From: Chrysomallon squamiferum
Lineage: Eukaryota; Mollusca; Gastropoda; Neomphalida; Peltospiridae
DNA: 64,000 nt
Direction: 5' to 3'
NCBI GenBank assembly: GCA_012295275.1
Contig: CM022665.1
Coordinates: 38,995,795-39,059,794, forward strand
The notes beneath the pieces were generated by a model, which did not search any database, was not told the origin of the DNA, and was given only the letters and a program-made list of their open reading frames with translations. Positions 13,701 through 25,700 of this stretch are shown piece after piece (position 1 is the stretch's first letter; each line of letters opens with the position of its first letter). A program made the translations under genes and the position numbers.

Positions 13701-16700
13701 TAAAGGCAGTTATTAGATTTAACACATTTTAAACTATTTCAATTTCTCAGATGATTGTGACCTTTTTTCATAGCTAAAATAAAATTTGAAAACTACTGAA
13801 ATATTTTTAATTCTGTTTATTTCAATTTATACTCTAAAAACCTGTCCAGAGTGCATAAACACAAGGATAATGACTGTAGGTTTTTATTTTTACTTGTCTT
13901 CAGTTCTTCGTAAATTTTTACTTAATATATTATTTATTATAATGTATAAAAATTAATTTAAACAATGTTCAAGTATAAAGATGATGAGAAATGCAATAAG
14001 AAAAGCCTTGTGTTACTTTGTAAAAAAACATTTTTTAATTTATCCTTTACTATTTTTAGATAAACAAAAGCTATATAAAAACATACCTCAAAATCATATT
14101 CAAAAGGCAATCCTTCCATAAAAAGCTCTTTCTCTAAATATTCTCTTAATATATTCAGCCGAATAAATATAAAGTCTGTTTCTGATCCAATTGGCTGACT
14201 TATTTCATCAAACTGAAAAGAAACAAACAGCATTATTACCAAACACTAAATACAGTAATAAATAGCCAAATATTTCATAACATTTTTAACAAAAAATAAC
14301 ATGATAAAACTGTTAAAATAATTTTAAAATGAGAAATGAAGACTCCACAAACAAAAAACATACATACCTCTCCACATTTTTCTTTAGGTAAACCACAACA
14401 GTCTTTCATTTCATGACCTTGGAGAATAAAAATAGAATTTTGAAAATTAAACAACATCCTGAAATAGTAGTTTAGATGAAATAAGTCAAATATTTATTAT
14501 CAAATGATGGCATGCATCAATTAACTAATCAATGAATGGCTACTAAAATATTACTTTCACACCAATGTTAAGTTGTAGTTTGAAAAGAGAAACCATTTTA
14601 AAATGGCACCGTTTGATGTACAAAATAAAAAATAAAAATAAATCTGTATACAGCAATTATAGAATATGAGAACCTGTACCTCTCCATCACCTCTGCACTT
14701 TTTAAACTTAAATATCTTCAAAAATATATTTTGTAGACAGTTCTTGTAATTTAATATTTTTCTTTTGTTATTTTTTTATTCTTTTTTTAAATCCAGTTAC
14801 TCTTATTTGTAAAACACTCAAGCAGCTAGCTATACCTCAAGTTAAATCAGGACTTTTGATTAAATTGATATTTAGTTTATAAATTTAATTGTGCTGAGTG
14901 ACAGACCAAATTTTCAGAATTCAAAAATAAAGATAAAACAGAAATAGTACAATTCTCACCAAACTGTCCACACAAATCACAAGGTCTTGGCTGGTTTGGT
15001 TTGAATTCCTCTCTGATGATTGTGAAGTATGGCTCATGTGTTGCTAATCCTACAGTACAAAACAAATTATATATTAATTATACATTTGTGTATTTGAGGG
15101 GAATTTGGGGTTTTTTTTTCTTCTTTTTAATGTAAATCGTGTGACTAATATTATTAACTACTTCTTCTTTTACAAAGGTGAAGATTTTCCTTAAGTTACA
15201 AAGCTCACTGTAATTTAAAAGTAATGCACACTATTACTAAAAATCAATTATTTCAATAACAAATGACTTACCAAGCATGATCAAGTCAGCTGGAAAAGAA
15301 AAAGACAGGAATTTTAATTTTATATATTTTTTAAATGGTTAGAAAAACAATAATGTCTGCAAAGTACATGTCTATACCTTAATGTTTGTACAGAGGTAGG
15401 AAGAATTTATTAATTAGTTATTGTTGTTATTATTATGATGATAAACTGAAATAACTGAACATTCCAACATTACATTATTTGATAATTAAAAAACTCATAG
15501 TTAAATCAGCATAATAACAAGAAAATTCATACGTTAAAAAACGAACATCTGTCAATTAAATTTACATCAGTGAAAATCAAAAAGAAGGTATTTTTGAAAA
15601 CACTCTTCATCTTCCAATATCCTACAGGACAGATGCGTTTTCGAATTTGTAAAAGGCAAATGTACAATACATGATAAAAGTTTTATAAGATAGTGACAAA
15701 CATTAATGTTCTGAAGTATTACTCACCATCCGCTCCACATAAACAGTGATGAGTGTTTGGATCATGGTCAGGTTGTGCTAAAACAAACATAATATTAATA
15801 AATATAAAAATACATATAAAATATCATCTGATGATATCTACTGGGCAAAACTGCAAATCAATTTTTTTTTTTTCATTTTATCCTATTTTAAGAATAAGAT
15901 TCCCCATCTAAATAAAAACATTTACAATACCTTCTTAACAAAAAACAAATATAAAACAAACAGAAAATAGTTGAACTGATGCACTACAGACACTAATTAA
16001 TATGGAATCACAGCCTCTCTATTACCCTTTTACATGTAATTTGTTTATGTTTAAATTACACATTATCTACCTCTCTGTTTTCTGATGTAATCCATGATTT
16101 TGTGTTCTCCTTCCCCTGGTACATTGGCATCTGAGAGTATCACTTTAATACCAGCCCAGCCAGGATCAGTGTTGAGTCGTTCGTGAATGTAAAACCTCAG
16201 ACAATCAGCCAGGTGGAACATGAAAGGGGTACCCTGTGAATACAAGTGAAGATTTGAAGTGATAGTGAATAAATGTCCAGTTGTTTTAAAAGATATTTTA
16301 TTAGAAATCAACTAATTCTTTACAACTGTTTTGGGAGGGGTTTTTGGGAGGTTTTAAATTAGTTCTTTATCACATTTCTCAGCAATTTACATAAATAAAA
16401 TAAAAATTAAATTTATAATTATAATAATTAACCACCTACAGATATAAAAACGTTATCATTTATAATGTTCCATAATAAGAATTCACATTACTGCAAAAAT
16501 ATTTTTAGCAGTAGTTATTTTGGGGTTTTCACAGCCATTAATGTGCTGAATTTAAAGTAATTTGTTGAGACCATTCAAAGAATAATATATTATGATATCC
16601 AATTTTTTTTTTTGTTTTAAAAGTCCTAAGTGTAGATGAACTTACTGGTGTTATGCAGTTGCTGTCAAATTTCTCTTCTTCTGGTTTAGGAGGAGGCAAC

Positions 16701-19399
16701 TCCATTCCTTTCAGACTGAGCTCTTCCCTTAACTTGGTTATTTCTTCTCCTTTCTCACTAAAAACATTTTTAAAACATCCAGTTTTATCAACATACAAAA
16801 TATAAAGTGTATTTTTGTCATTTAACCTTCTGTTTAAGCCTTGATTAGTTTATTAGCAATAAAATTAATATGAAATTTTATTTTAAACATAACAAATTAA
16901 TAAAAATAAAATTTTAAAAACAGAAACATACTAGGTCTCTTTTGAGGCTCTGAATCTTCTCGATCTCTGTTGATTCATCTTGGCTCTTGGTGCCTGAAAA
17001 AAAAAATAGTTTCATATTTTTACCATAAAAGGTATCTTGGGAAGTGAATAAGAAAGTCTTGTCTCATTCTTTCTTTTGGTATTCAGTTTATTCAAGCATG
17101 CTTTCAAAATGTATTGAAATTCTTAAATTTAAAAAAACATTCTGTCAATACCTATAGTTATTTAAAATGCTTTGGACATTTTTGTTTCTTTTGTTACACA
17201 ATACATTTTTTAAAATGTAATCCTCAAAAATAAATTTAAAAATGTAATCAAAGCATGAAATAATGGACTTTGTGATACTCACAACACCATCAATGGCCAT
17301 GTATAAAAGTTTCCTTGGTCGGACAATGGAAAAGATTCTGTCAATGTACTCAAATATCAAGAGCATCATCTCATCTTCATTCTTTGGAGGAGGTCTGGAA
17401 AAAAATATATAATTTATAAACTTGAAAATAATCAGTTTAATTTATTCTTGAAATCAAAATAAAGTATTTTGCTGAAGTCATTTCAAACCATACTTAGTAA
17501 TGGGTTACAGATTTGTAGATTATTAGTAAAAAAACAAAAAGTTTTTAAAAATGCTTTTGATGGGCATTTAATAACAAAGTTTAGAACAAAACTTTGAAAT
17601 CAAATCTTATTTATATTTTATATTAATTACAATTTTATCATCATGTACTGAAAGTAACAGATGAAATAGACTTTTTTTTACATTTATGAATCACTTATTT
17701 TTAACCTTTATAAATGTCATTCCAGACCTTTTAGTGTAAAACAGACATTAATATTATTTATGATATTTCTTATTCATACTTGTTTTCAGGATGGCAGCAT
17801 GGATGGATAATTCCATTCATATCCAGATACAAATTGTCAAACTCAGTATCATTTGGATTGGGCTGGCTGCTGTCGACTGGTATCCTTACTCCATCAACCT
17901 CTTTTGGGCTGAAATTGAAGAAAACAAAATAATAAAAATGTACATGTATGTATGCTGCAAGAAATATGTATTATCAGGAAATATGTGTAATTCCTGAACA
18001 CTTCTGAAAATATGTGTAATCACTGAACTGAAAGTAATGTTGCCAGAACTGGTGATTGTCCCAAGGAAAACACAGACATCCACAAAGCCAAGGGTCCATA
18101 GCAAGAGAAAACTGTGACATTAAAGACATTGTTTATTGGTCAGGAGATAATTTTAACCCATGGCAGAGTTCAAAGTAGCTCTTTCTTTTAAATTTTATTT
18201 TATTTTTTAATTTTTTTTTAAATATATTTCTTGGAAGCTGCCTCCATTTTGTCTCCATTTTGTCCTAAGATGATATAAACACATTTTGCGATCAGCTATC
18301 ATTATTTCCATCAAATTGTATTTATTAATAGATCATGTGACCAAATGCAAGAATAACTGTTGTGATCTGAGGTTGACAATAAACACAGTTCTTTTAAACA
18401 TGTATACAAATTAAATGACCTGAGTCGTTGAGATAGATATGATAAATGACTGTACAGAATTGCATGTAAAGATTACAATTAACAAGCCATCATAAGTAGA
18501 GGTTTGATACTCAAGAAAGTAGGCTGCAAGTAACCCTAAACAAACATAAGAATAAAAATTATGTTAAATAATTTTATTATTTATGGTAGGGGTCTGCATA
18601 GAATATTTTGTTAAAGGCCCCATTTCATTAGAAACAGAATATTGATGTATACATGCAGATGTTTCATTTTATGTTTATCACACACACACAAATATATGCA
18701 GAGGTTTTTAATATTATTTTAAAACATGATACATATGCATACTGTAGTTATGAAAATCTTAAAGTTAAAATAAGCGGTTTGTTCCTTTTGACGTATTAAC
18801 ATTAATTATGAAGGTAGGATAGTATGACTCATTTTATAAGCATACTTGATAGTGATACCAACTAAGTGCAGGATTTTTTTCTTCAAGATTTCTTTTTAAA
18901 TGTTATTTATCTTTTTTTTTTTTTTTTTTTTTTGATGTCAATGTGCTGTTGCTGTGTCTGTTTTTTAGTATATTATCTATATATAAATTATAACATAATA
19001 AAATTTAATGTTAATTTACTTCAAGTTTATTTACTACCTAGTTTAGTAGTTAGTAGTATTAGTAGTTAATATAATGAAAAAGAAAATGATTTTAACTTTA
19101 AGGTAATATATTCCGTTTGGTTTTTTTAATATTTTGCCATTATTCAGTCGTACTTCGAAAATGTATCAGCTGAAATAACTGCGTCACACCCGATTCATAA
19201 TCATGCTTTCAGAATTCATCTCAGGGAGAAAAATCAAAATGAAAATCGGTTTAACTTTAATTTTAAAAAAATATCCAAATGTAATAATCAAGTTATAAAT
19301 TCAAAACTATCTGTTTGATATTACCTTTTCCTCAACACTATGTACCACAATCGATGCATATTTGCGACTTAACCATCTGAAAAAGGCTGGAACACCCAT
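53..19399 (-). CDS. XRN2: XRN2, nuclear 5'-3' exoribonuclease 2 (31 coding exons)
   Basis: XRN2 degrades 5'-monophosphate RNA in the nucleus, including the RNA left after poly(A) cleavage (torpedo termination) and rRNA and snoRNA precursors. Coding exons in transcript order: 19399-19325, 17908-17780, 17394-17283, 16993-16932, 16757-16646, 16233-16071, 15777-15727, 15289-15272, 15049-14960, 14417-14368, 14212-14087, 13670-13591, 13154-13097, 12793-12736, 12370-12321, 12088-12041, 11666-11613, 10371-10175, 9563-9479, 8906-8856, 7757-7650, 7250-7161, 6835-6763, 6398-6315, 5932-5832, 5584-5505, 5215-5159, 4758-4690, 4399-4196, 3730-3642, 255-53. All have AC/CT flanks (GT-AG on the minus strand) and all phases chain except one extra base at the exon 2 acceptor. 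Ignoring that base, the protein has 941 residues, close to the 950 of human XRN2. The start [14 protein letters not shown] is the family N-terminus. Identity is certain; the exact C-terminus is less so. Confidence 0.95.
256..3641 (-). other. XRN2 intron 30, repeat-rich
   Basis: This 3.4-kb intron holds a (GT)n tract at 349-379, a poly(A) run at 505-540, another A run at 2779-2801, and AT-rich filler. Two segments are less AT-rich than their surroundings: about 620-890 and about 1560-1940. Neither gives an XRN2-like exon, and I recognise no gene in them. The 1560-1940 block includes an octamer-like ATTTGCAT near 1737. Confidence 0.6.
7820..8656. mobile_element. Non-autonomous DNA transposon remnant, hAT-like ends
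   Basis: The segment begins CAGGGCTAAAAATT (7820-7833) and ends with the exact reverse complement (8643-8656), giving perfect 14-bp terminal inverted repeats 837 bp apart. Partial similarity continues inward (TGA/GATTC-rich sequence near both ends). Termini starting CAGGG are typical of hAT-superfamily elements. No transposase reading frame is visible, so it would be non-autonomous. The 8 bp on each side (CATAAAAT and AAAGTACA) do not match, so a target-site duplication is not demonstrated. It lies in XRN2 intron 20. Confidence 0.6.
8856..13154 (-). CDS. XRN2: XRN2 exons 13-20: linker with acidic segment
   Basis: Exons 13-16 encode [14 protein letters not shown], the [14 protein letters not shown] stretch and the KKRRDTE basic region, which match the segment after conserved region 2 in animal XRN2. 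Exons 17-18 encode a lower-complexity linker ([12 protein letters not shown], an Ala-rich run, then a lysine-arginine cluster followed by [15 protein letters not shown]). The KRK plus acidic [12 protein letters not shown] arrangement is conserved in human XRN2; the basic cluster could serve in nuclear import, which is inference. Exons 19-20 resume the folded part with the [16 protein letters not shown] and [14 protein letters not shown] motifs. The exon 14 3' splice region sits beside a 45-bp tandem duplication (12798-12887). Confidence 0.93.
12798..12887. repeat. 45-bp tandem duplication beside the XRN2 exon 14 acceptor
   Basis: Two near-identical units, 12798-12842 and 12843-12887, both begin CAGGAAAAAAA and contain GGTTTAAACATAGATAATTAG. 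On the minus strand the first unit holds the polypyrimidine tract of the exon 14 acceptor, so the duplication copied that tract upstream. The copied unit lacks an equivalent AG. Confidence 0.8.
13591..19399 (-). CDS. XRN2: XRN2 exons 1-12: nuclease core (conserved regions 1 and 2)
   Basis: This block encodes the metal-dependent nuclease. Visible motifs by residue: LYLDMNG with Asp54; the [37 protein letters not shown] block, split across exons 3 and 4; [13 protein letters not shown] with Glu204 and Glu206; CGADADLIMLG with Asp234 and Asp236, the acidic pair expected at the catalytic centre; a CX2CX4HX4C zinc knuckle at Cys264-Cys267-His272-Cys277; and [16 protein letters not shown] with Asp345. 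No catalytic acidic residue is missing. Exon 8 is only 18 nt and supplies the end of the DAD motif. Exon 2 as written needs one base dropped (17908) to join exon 1 in frame. Intron 1 (17909-19324, about 1.4 kb) is mostly AT-rich, with a T tract near 18909. Confidence 0.94.
15272..15289 (-). other. XRN2: XRN2 microexon 8 (18 nt)
   Basis: This short exon is flanked by AC and CT on the plus strand, so it has a GT donor and AG acceptor on the minus strand. It reads CT GAC TTG ATC ATG CTT G and joins the neighbouring exons in phase to give GADADLIMLG, the catalytic acidic motif of the XRN family. Without it the reading frame would survive but six residues, including Asp236, would be lost. Confidence 0.92.
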
Positions 19400-19783
19400 T
19401 GTTAAAACTCATACAGATTTTACGTGAACAAGTTCGAAGATTTTCAACATGGCCAGCATGAGAACTGATATACCAGAAGCGCTTCACCCATTGGCCAGTT
19501 ATATTTAGTTAACCAATAGTCGCATGTTTCACAAAAACAGATGGCACGTCTTTCATGTCTAAAAAGTAGCATTTATAAATGGAAAACACGTTTTAATTAT
19601 TATTAGTATTTTATATCATTAATAATGACAGAGACCATTCATATGTATATAACTATAGTATAAGAAATCCAAAAAAGAAGGTCAACTATTTTACGAAAAA
19701 GATAAAGAGTATTCTTTAAATCGATATTCACTGGTCGGAAAATTGAATGGAATTAAATTTATGTAAACAAATAACTAATCAAA
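19400..19783. promoter_or_regulatory. Divergent promoter between XRN2 and the HEAT-repeat gene
   Basis: The two start codons face away from each other across 384 bp. The interval has an ATTGG at 19490-19494 and a CCAAT at 19513-19517, two opposed NF-Y-type boxes about 20 bp apart. A CAACATGGC (19445-19453) reads GCCATGTTG toward XRN2, matching the YY1 core often found near housekeeping transcription starts. No TATA box is obvious in the expected place. A 16-codon upstream frame (19459-19409, minus strand) would end 9 nt before the XRN2 ATG if the transcript starts far enough upstream. Confidence 0.6.
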
Positions 19784-22700
19784 ATGTCTGCGCCCATGTT
19801 GTCTCAACTTTGTAGCGCTGTAAAACTTGAGCGTGACAAAGGTCTTCAGGAACTTGAAAAGTATCTTGACTGCGAAAATTCTGACAACATTTCAGATTTT
19901 TTAAAAGAACTGCTAGTGTTGTTATCGGATGATAACGCTTCGTGGGAAATCAAACATGGGTCATTGATGGCTGCCAAAGCTATATTCGAACACAAAACAT
20001 TCAAGTCATCAGAAAATATAAGAACATTTGCAGAAACATTGAAAGAGAAAGCATTGCATCTGCTTAATGATCCGGAGTACAGAGTTAGATCTACAGCAGG
20101 TATACTAATAATAATGCTCCTTACAGTTGCCCTGATTAGCACGTTAATTTTTATTTTTGTATTTGTTTTGAGTCAGACAGTTCAAGATAATTTGATAAGC
20201 CGGCGTCATAAAGACATTTAAATATATTTTAAAAAAAGAAGAAGATGTGTCTGTTAAATGTATTGTATTGTTAAACTTTGCAGGGGAGGTGATGGGTGCA
20301 CTCTGCAAAATCCTTGGCTCAAAGGTGTACAGTGAATCAAAGACAGAAATCCTGGAAGGAATTCGTTCAAATCTTGAAAGACAACCTGGGCACGAAGAAG
20401 CTGAAAAGTTACTGGAAAAATTGTGTGCTGAGTCACCTGTAGCAGGAGAAAAACTGGCTCGAGTAAGTACTGTACAAAATTCATGTGATGCTTTGTACTG
20501 AAAAAATTATTTCAAATGAAGACTCTAACACAGGATCTATTGCTTTCATAAAATATTTTATCAAAGTCTGTGGTGTAATCTTGATCCATTTAATACTAGT
20601 TTACTTAAGCTCTAATCAATTTTAGTTCAACAAGTTCAAAAAAAAAAAGCATTATTAGCATAGTTGCAGCAATATTTATGTCGTTTTCAAAAGTGTTGAA
20701 TAAATGTGTAGTACTATGCGTATATAATTTATAAATATTGTTTATTTGTTTTCAGAGAAGCAGTATTGATGCTACTCAAATATTTCATGACACAGCAGGT
20801 TGGAAATCACTGGAAACATGGATGAAGTCAGTGTTCATTTTTTTATTAAACAATTAGAATTGTATTGAAATGGAAGATTTCAGTGCTGTATATAAAACTG
20901 AAAGAAAACAATAATTAAAGAAGCTATTTATAAATAATATCAATAACAACATTTTCATAGTCTACTTAATATTTTAATATTTGGTTATTACCAAGATGTA
21001 CTAAAATATTTTTTTTTTTTTTTTATTTTTTTTATAATGATTTAATTCATTTTTATTTTTATTTTAAAATTAAAAATAAAAAAACCTTTTATTTTTATTC
21101 TTATTAATATGTTGTTCCGTTTCATCCACACATACATACATACATATATATAATTTTTTACCTTCATGTAGATGTCTTCAGAACATGATTGAAGGGTGCA
21201 GCTACAGTTTTAATGAATTTGTTGATCAGGAATTATTAAATCTGATCTTCTCTGCACTTGACCACACCAATCGTTTTGTTAGAGAAACTGGGTATTATGT
21301 GTGTTCCTCACTGGTGGGATGTGGACTCAAAGAAACAAGTATATTGTTTTCTTTACCTTTTCATACCGATTTTTCATTCACCACCATAAATATACAATAA
21401 AATTTTATTTAAAATATTTGATAATGTTTCACCATTAAAAAAAATTTGTTTTAATATCTGAAACCAGAATATGATGTTATTTACATTTGTTCCAATTTAA
21501 AATTGTTCTGGTTTATTATTACAGTTTCAATAGGTGTGCATTAAATATTTTTTAACCTCTACTAATTTATTTTGTCAGGGTGCTATTTTCTTGTTTAGTT
21601 AAATATCTGGTGGTTTAAGTATATGTTTTTTTTTCATGTTCACTTTTTAAGAATTATTCAAGATACTATTTTCTTGTATACTGAAATATCTGGTGGTTTA
21701 AGTATATATTTTTTTTCATATTCACTTTTTAAGAATTATTATTATTTTTCTATTTAAAGCTGGTCCTTCAGAAGGAGCAGCACTGGCAGAAGAAAATGCA
21801 ATTTATCGCCATGGTGATCAGTTTGCAAAGTACCTTGGAAAAGGTGTGTCAGACAATTGGAGTCAGGTGAATACTTCTTCCATAATGGTATAAAATGTAT
21901 GTTGTTAATACACAGTCTTTAATTACAATTTGTAATTTTTGAGAGGTTTATTTAATAATGGTTTATTTTTTTTATTTTTTTTATTTATACATACAGTAAT
22001 TTAATATTTGGGTAGATTATTTAAATTTTACTTTAGGTTTAATCATAAGAATATTTAAGGTGTTTTTTAATTCTTTTTTAACTAGAATTAAAAATGTTTA
22101 ATAAAAAAATCTGCTTTCAGTTGATTTATTCTTCATAGGGGTTATAAAATTATACCTTTATATTTTCTAATTATTATCTATTTCTGTCTAAGGATCAAAA
22201 TTAACAAAATAAAAATTTCTTGTCTTTAAATATGTCAGTGTGTGTAAGAATATAATTTTTCTTTATTCATTTTTTAAGGTTCGTTTAGCAGCTTCTGTTG
22301 CAGCACGTCGATTTTTGATGAGTCTACCTTCAGAGACAGCAAGGGAAAAATTTTACCCTGTACTTTTACCAAGACTGTGTCTCAACAGGTATCTGCAGTG
22401 TAACAAAATCATTAATAAATTTTCAGTCAGAAAGTAATATATAAATGGATAGTTAAGTGCTTAAGGTAGTTCAACTGAATTTGATTGCAAAATAAACTTT
22501 TTAACATCTGAATTAATTGGTGGATAAATTCTTAACCATCACAAGAGTTAATATAATCTTTGATTAGGAGATGATAAAAAATTATGATAATAATCAAATA
22601 TATATTTTTTTTGTTAATTTAGGTCCACTTGTAACATGCCCTTTTTATGACATTCACAGTAACTTGAACATTTATGATTTTATTTATCCATTTTAATTTT

Positions 22701-25700
22701 TGGATATAGTGGTGGTGGTGTTTTTTTGCCTCAGAATATTCAATAGGAATATGTGTACTGACACAAGTTTGATGATGCTTGCTTATTGGCATTTGGTTTA
22801 ACAGCTGATGCCATAAATATTGCTGTAGGATTTAAATACTGAGTTAAAAACATTACTCATTTATTTTTCTATTTTATTTTATTTTTTGCCAGAATATGTT
22901 TATTCTTTATTTTATTTTATTTTATTTTTAATTTATTTATTATTTATTTTTTATTTTTTATTTTATTTGTTGTTACAAGTTATGTTGTGTTAAGTTCATT
23001 TTTAATATTTATTCAGGTATTATGTAGCAGAAGGTGTGAGAATTTTCTCCCAGGAGACCTGGAGGCTATTAACTCAAGGATCTGGTAAACAGCTGGTTGA
23101 GAAATACATGCCATATGTGGTATGTTTGTAGTTTAATATGGCTGAAATGATCAATAAATTATCTCAGCATCTATCCAAAATATGTACATGAATTTAATAA
23201 ATGAATTATTTTGTGGCTTTTTATTTTTGTTATTTTTTATTTATTTTTTTTAGTTTTGACTAGTTTCTGCTAATATGAAATCTTGATTAATTATAATAAA
23301 TGTAAAATTTTAAAAAGTAAAATCAGATATCATTTACATTATTGTCATTTTATTACCAGTAATCAGAACTTGTGTTAGTTACATAAAAGCAAACAAATAG
23401 TTACCCTTTCTGGCTAAAACATAAACAAAAAATTTCAGGTGAATTTAATCATGGCCCAAATAAATTTTTCTTGTTTTCCAATCAGTTATTGAGTCATTGT
23501 TTATTTATTGTTTTTGTTCTTGGTGTTGTTTTTAATGTTACTGGTATTATTGTAGTAGCAGTAGGACCTGTTTTATCATTATTATTATTATTATTATTTA
23601 TCAGGTTGATCATTACATAGAGCAAACAGAGGCTGATAATCATGCAGTCAGAGAGGCTGCCTGTGCTTGTATTGCAGAACTTGGTTCCAAGGTTAGTTGA
23701 GAATTATCATTAAAAATCAACAAGTGTAGTTCACTTGGGGACCAGTTCCATTTTAGACTGTGCCTGATACCTTTTTTTTTTTAATCAAAAGCTAGGTGCT
23801 TTCATGTCCATCCAGAATTGTGTTATAAAATCCTTTGTTTCTAATCAGTAACAATAGCTGTGAAGAAATTAAAGTTTAATGACAGACCAACACAAATAAA
23901 ATATCAGTTTTTTAGTGGTCAAAGAATGATAAATAATCCCCACAAAAAAAATCCAGAATGTATTTTTTTTTACTAGATTTATACTAAAAGAATATGTTCT
24001 GGATTTTTTTTATTATTATCTTCTAACCTCTTATTACTGGTTTATTTTTATAGGTTAACAAAGATTCAGTTTCCCCATTTATTACAAGACTTTTGGATGC
24101 TCTACTGGTTTGTTTTAATGATGATAGCTGGCCAGTTAGAGATGGTGAGCAAGATTTTTAAACATATATATATATATATATATATATAATTGTTGTAGCA
24201 TAGAGAAAAATAACTGTCAAACAAACATCTATTTATGGATTTTGTTTTTGGTGTCTTGTTGCATTACTTATCTTGTAAGTGAAAAAGCATTTTTAAAACA
24301 AAAAATTAATTTGGTATTATTTTAGTACTAATTGGTATGACTCCATCTCTGTTTTTTGTTGTTTTTCAGCTGCTTGTGTTGCTTGTGGAAACTTTATTCA
24401 GTGTTTTCCCGAAGAATCTAGGTTAGTAATTTTTTAATTATAATTATTTATTTTATTTTTATTTATTAAATGTTATGCATTTCTGTTCCATTAATATTAC
24501 CTTAATATTTCCTGAAGAATCTAGGTTAGTAATTTTTAAATTATAATTATTTATTTTATTTTTATTTATTTATTATTTTTAAATATTAAATGTTATGTAT
24601 TTCTGTTTCATTAATACTGCCTTAATATTTACATAAATATTTTGCTTATTTTCACCTTGCATTAATCCTTACTGAATTAAAATGACAGCATGGTTTCTGT
24701 TTTTTTTTTTTTTTTTTTTTTCAAATCAAATAAAATAAAAAATGTAATGTTCTAAATTAGACATTTGAAAACAGGTAAATGGATATGAACAAAATGTGTG
24801 AATGAGGTCTGAAGTGAACTGACTGTTTTATTTTATTTTTGTTCAGGAGTTCGATGCCTTCTCTGTACCCTCTCTTCTACAGTAACCTGCAGGATAACAT
24901 TCCTTCAGTGAGACAGGGAGCAGCACTTGCACTTTCTCGAGTGGTCACAGCATATGGTAAAAAATTAATTAGTTTTCCTTTAGATTATGAATAATACTTG
25001 TTAAATTGTGCACTGACAACAGTGTGAAAACATGAACAAATACTAGTAATAAATCATTAGGAAATGAAATTTTTCTGTGTATCTTTTCTATTATTATTTT
25101 TTATAATTTATATTATGACATTACTAATATATAGCAAAGAAAGAAAAATGTCTTCATGAATTACCAGTCATTTATTAGATTAAGTTACTTTATTTTCTTT
25201 TTAATTTTTTAATGTTATTTTTTATTATTTTTTTATTTTTTTTTTTTTGAAGAAAGAAAAATGGCCCTCCTCATGAATGAACAATGATTTATTATATTAC
25301 TTAGCAATGTTATTATTTTTATTTTTGAAATTTAATTTTTAATTTCTTAATTTTTTTTTTTGAAATTTTAAAATATTTTTTTTAATTTTTTAATTTAATT
25401 TAATTTAATTTTTTTTTTTAAAGGAGAAGAAAGCCATGAGCATATTTTCCCCAAGCTGCTGGAAGGGTTTGCTGGAGTAGAGAATCAGTCAGCAAGCAGT
25501 GAGAAGTACTCCAACCTGGAAAAAGGACCAGCAACATACGGAGTTGTTAAACGACTCAGAGATAATGACATGGAACTCCATACAAATCAAACAGTAAATA
25601 TCATCATTTATTTTTATTTTTTATTATATATACTTCATTAATGCACCTGCAAAAGGGCAGAATGAATTACTTATGATATATAGGTATGTAAATAGGTCCA

